Shown piece by piece: positions 6,703 through 7,761 of a stretch of 7,761 bases of DNA; position 1 is the stretch's first letter; each line of letters opens with the position of its first letter. Under the pieces are notes generated by a model. It saw only the letters and a list, made by a program, of their open reading frames with translations, did no database searches and was not told where the DNA came from. The DNA is from Microbacterium sp. (lineage in GTDB: Bacteria > Actinomycetota > Actinomycetes > Actinomycetales > Microbacteriaceae), in the NCBI GenBank assembly GCA_029267645.1, contig JAJUIM010000080.1, positions 1-7,761 of the forward strand. Reading direction: 5' to 3'. The translations under genes were made by a program, and so were the position numbers.

Positions 6703-7710
6703 TCAGAGCGACGCGGTGAGGGCCTCGTCGGCGGCGCGCAGCACCTGCGCGGCCTCCACGAGCCCCTCGACGGGGCCGAGCGACGTGTCTTCGTGCTCGA
6801 TGTTGACGAGCATGTCGGGGTCGACCTCGTGCAGGGCGCGCAGGAACTCGGTCCAGTAGGCCACGTCGTGACCGCGGCCGAGCGCGACGAAGTCCCATGC
6901 CGAGTGCTTCGGCCACTCGTTGGCCCACTCGTCGCCGCCGAGGTTCGTGCGCTTCTCGTCGGGCGAGAGGCGGCGGAAGCTGTTGTCGAGCACGCCGTAC
7001 AGCTCGGCGTTCTCGCGGTTGATGCGCACGTCCTTCGCCGCGGCGTGGAAGATCAGCTCGCCGAGGTGGCGCGTCACGGCGACGGGATCCATCTGCTGCC
7101 AGAACAGGTGCGACGCGTCCATCTCGACGCCCACGTGCGTCGCACCCGTCAGCTCGATGAGCTTGTGCACGTCGGCGGCGTTGAACACGAGGTTCTGCGG
7201 GTGCAGCTCGAGCGCGACCTTCACGCCGTGGTCGGCGGCAAAGCAGTCCATCTCGCGCCAGAAGCGGGCCGCGATGTCCCACTGGTAGTCGAGCACGTCG
7301 AGCGCTCCGGAGTTCCAGGCGTTGACGATCCAGTTGGGGCGCGTGGCGCCGGGCTCGCCGCCAGGGAGGCCCGACATCGTCACGACGCGCGTCTGCCCGA
7401 GGCGCTCGGCGAGGAGGATGCTGCGTCGCACGTCCTCGGCGTGCTTGTCGCCGATGGCTGCGTTAGGGTGCAGCGGGTTGCCGTTGGCGTTGAGCCCGGC
7501 GATGCCGACGCCCGTGCCCTCGAACGTGCCGAGGAAGTCGTCGCGCGCGGCGTCCGAGGCGAGGATCTCGTCGAAGGTCGGCACGTGCACGGCGGGCAGG
7601 AACCCGCCCGTGTTGATCTCGAGCCCCGTGAGGCCGGCATCGCGGACCACCTCGAGGGCCTCGGGGAGCGTGCGGTCGTGCAGGATCGCGCCATAGACAC
7701 CGAGCTTCAT
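6703..7710 (-). CDS. Sugar phosphate isomerase/epimerase-like TIM-barrel protein
   Basis: This 335-residue metal-dependent TIM-barrel enzyme of the xylose-isomerase-like (AP endonuclease family 2) superfamily is probably cytoplasmic. Members isomerise, epimerise or, in recently described keto-glycoside pathways, eliminate or hydrate 3-keto sugars. Candidate metal ligands follow the family order: Glu168 in VALELHP, Asp198 and His201 in EMDASHLF, His222 in IFHAAAKD, and Glu305 in NIEHED. GLNANGNPLHPN (72-83) is a characteristic loop of this subgroup. It is longer than the Hyi-like protein of this locus, with a long active-site loop at about 240-275. The ATG at 7710 is chosen over an in-frame ATG at 7728 because an AGAGGA site sits between them and the product then begins MKLGVYGAI, a proper first beta-strand. 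It leads the IolW-like gene by 12 nt. The substrate cannot be deduced. Confidence 0.88.
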   Translation of the reverse strand: MKLGVYGAILHDRTLPEALEVVRDAGLTGLEINTGGFLPAVHVPTFDEILASDAARDDFLGTFEGTGVGIAGLNANGNPLHPNAAIGDKHAEDVRRSILLAERLGQTRVVTMSGLPGGEPGATRPNWIVNAWNSGALDVLDYQWDIAARFWREMDCFAADHGVKVALELHPQNLVFNAADVHKLIELTGATHVGVEMDASHLFWQQMDPVAVTRHLGELIFHAAAKDVRINRENAELYGVLDNSFRRLSPDEKRTNLGGDEWANEWPKHSAWDFVALGRGHDVAYWTEFLRALHEVDPDMLVNIEHEDTSLGPVEGLVEAAQVLRAADEALTASL

Positions 7711-7716
7711 CGCCCG

Positions 7717-7722
7717 TCCTCT
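7717..7722 (-). promoter_or_regulatory. Ribosome binding site deciding the isomerase/epimerase start
   Basis: Minus-strand bases AGAGGA lie 6 nt before the ATG at 7710. They fall within the codons that a start at 7728 would translate, so the shorter product is favoured. Confidence 0.65.
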
Positions 7723-7727
7723 CGTCA

Positions 7728-7760
7728 TCAGGGGAGCGCGCTCAGGAGGCGGGCGCGCAC
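7728..7760 (-). CDS. Possible C-terminal end of an upstream gene, cut by the window edge
   Basis: On the minus strand, reading in from base 7760, one frame gives VRARLLSALP and then TGA at 7728-7730, 17 nt before the isomerase/epimerase ATG. This spacing is typical of an operon, and the short gap leaves no room for a separate promoter. Only ten codons are visible, so no family can be named and chance is possible. The competing frames are either stopped within six codons or lead into the isomerase's own upstream ATG. Confidence 0.35.
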   Translation of the reverse strand: MRARLLSALP

Positions 7761-7761
7761 C

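Noticed and set aside
7581..7588. GCACGTGC inside the isomerase/epimerase gene.
   Set aside because: Only the 8-bp core matches, it is well inside the coding region, and such words are expected by chance in GC-rich DNA.
7734..7743. GAGCGCGCTC palindrome near the right edge as an operator.
   Set aside because: It is made only of GC-rich alternating bases, lies in the probable tail of an upstream gene, and is unlike the CACGTG operator.

Overview
The window is a carbohydrate/cyclitol catabolism locus from a very GC-rich bacterium, roughly 70% G+C by eye. The G/C-ending codon use, the family mix (sugar porter, LacI regulator, several Gfo/Idh/MocA dehydrogenases, TIM-barrel isomerases) and the many GGATCC words fit an actinobacterium. 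Microbacteriaceae is my best guess, but it is inferred from style and not proven. No RNA genes, mobile elements, CRISPR arrays or long repeats were seen. Coding density is very high, and the longest stretch without a gene is the 96-bp divergent region at 4542-4637.

Layout from left to right: (a) 2-1093 (+), a Gfo/Idh/MocA dehydrogenase cut at its N-terminus by the window edge. (b) A minus-strand operon read from about 4541 down to 1120: an inositol-2-dehydrogenase-like oxidoreductase (3501-4541), a hydroxypyruvate-isomerase-like TIM-barrel protein (2713-3504, GTG start overlapping the previous stop by 4 bp), and a sugar-porter MFS transporter of IolT type (1120-2679). (c) A divergent control region with two adjacent CACGTG-centred palindromes. 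(d) A LacI-family repressor (4638-5645, +). (e) A second minus-strand operon: a xylose-isomerase-like TIM-barrel protein (6703-7710) followed by an IolW/YvaA-like, probably NADP-linked, Gfo/Idh/MocA dehydrogenase (5671-6690). It is possibly preceded by a gene of which only the last ten codons lie in the window.

Working model (inference): a polyol or sugar enters by the sugar porter, is oxidised to a keto form by one or more of the dehydrogenases, is rearranged by the divalent-metal TIM-barrel enzymes, and may be reduced again by another dehydrogenase. The LacI protein would repress the 4541-to-1120 operon, and probably itself, through the double palindrome. Cofactor-loop residues suggest two NAD-linked and one NADP-linked dehydrogenase, a set suited to epimerising an inositol or processing a 3-keto-glycoside. 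The classical myo-inositol ring-opening genes (iolB, iolC, iolD, iolE) are absent from the window, so the true substrate is open.
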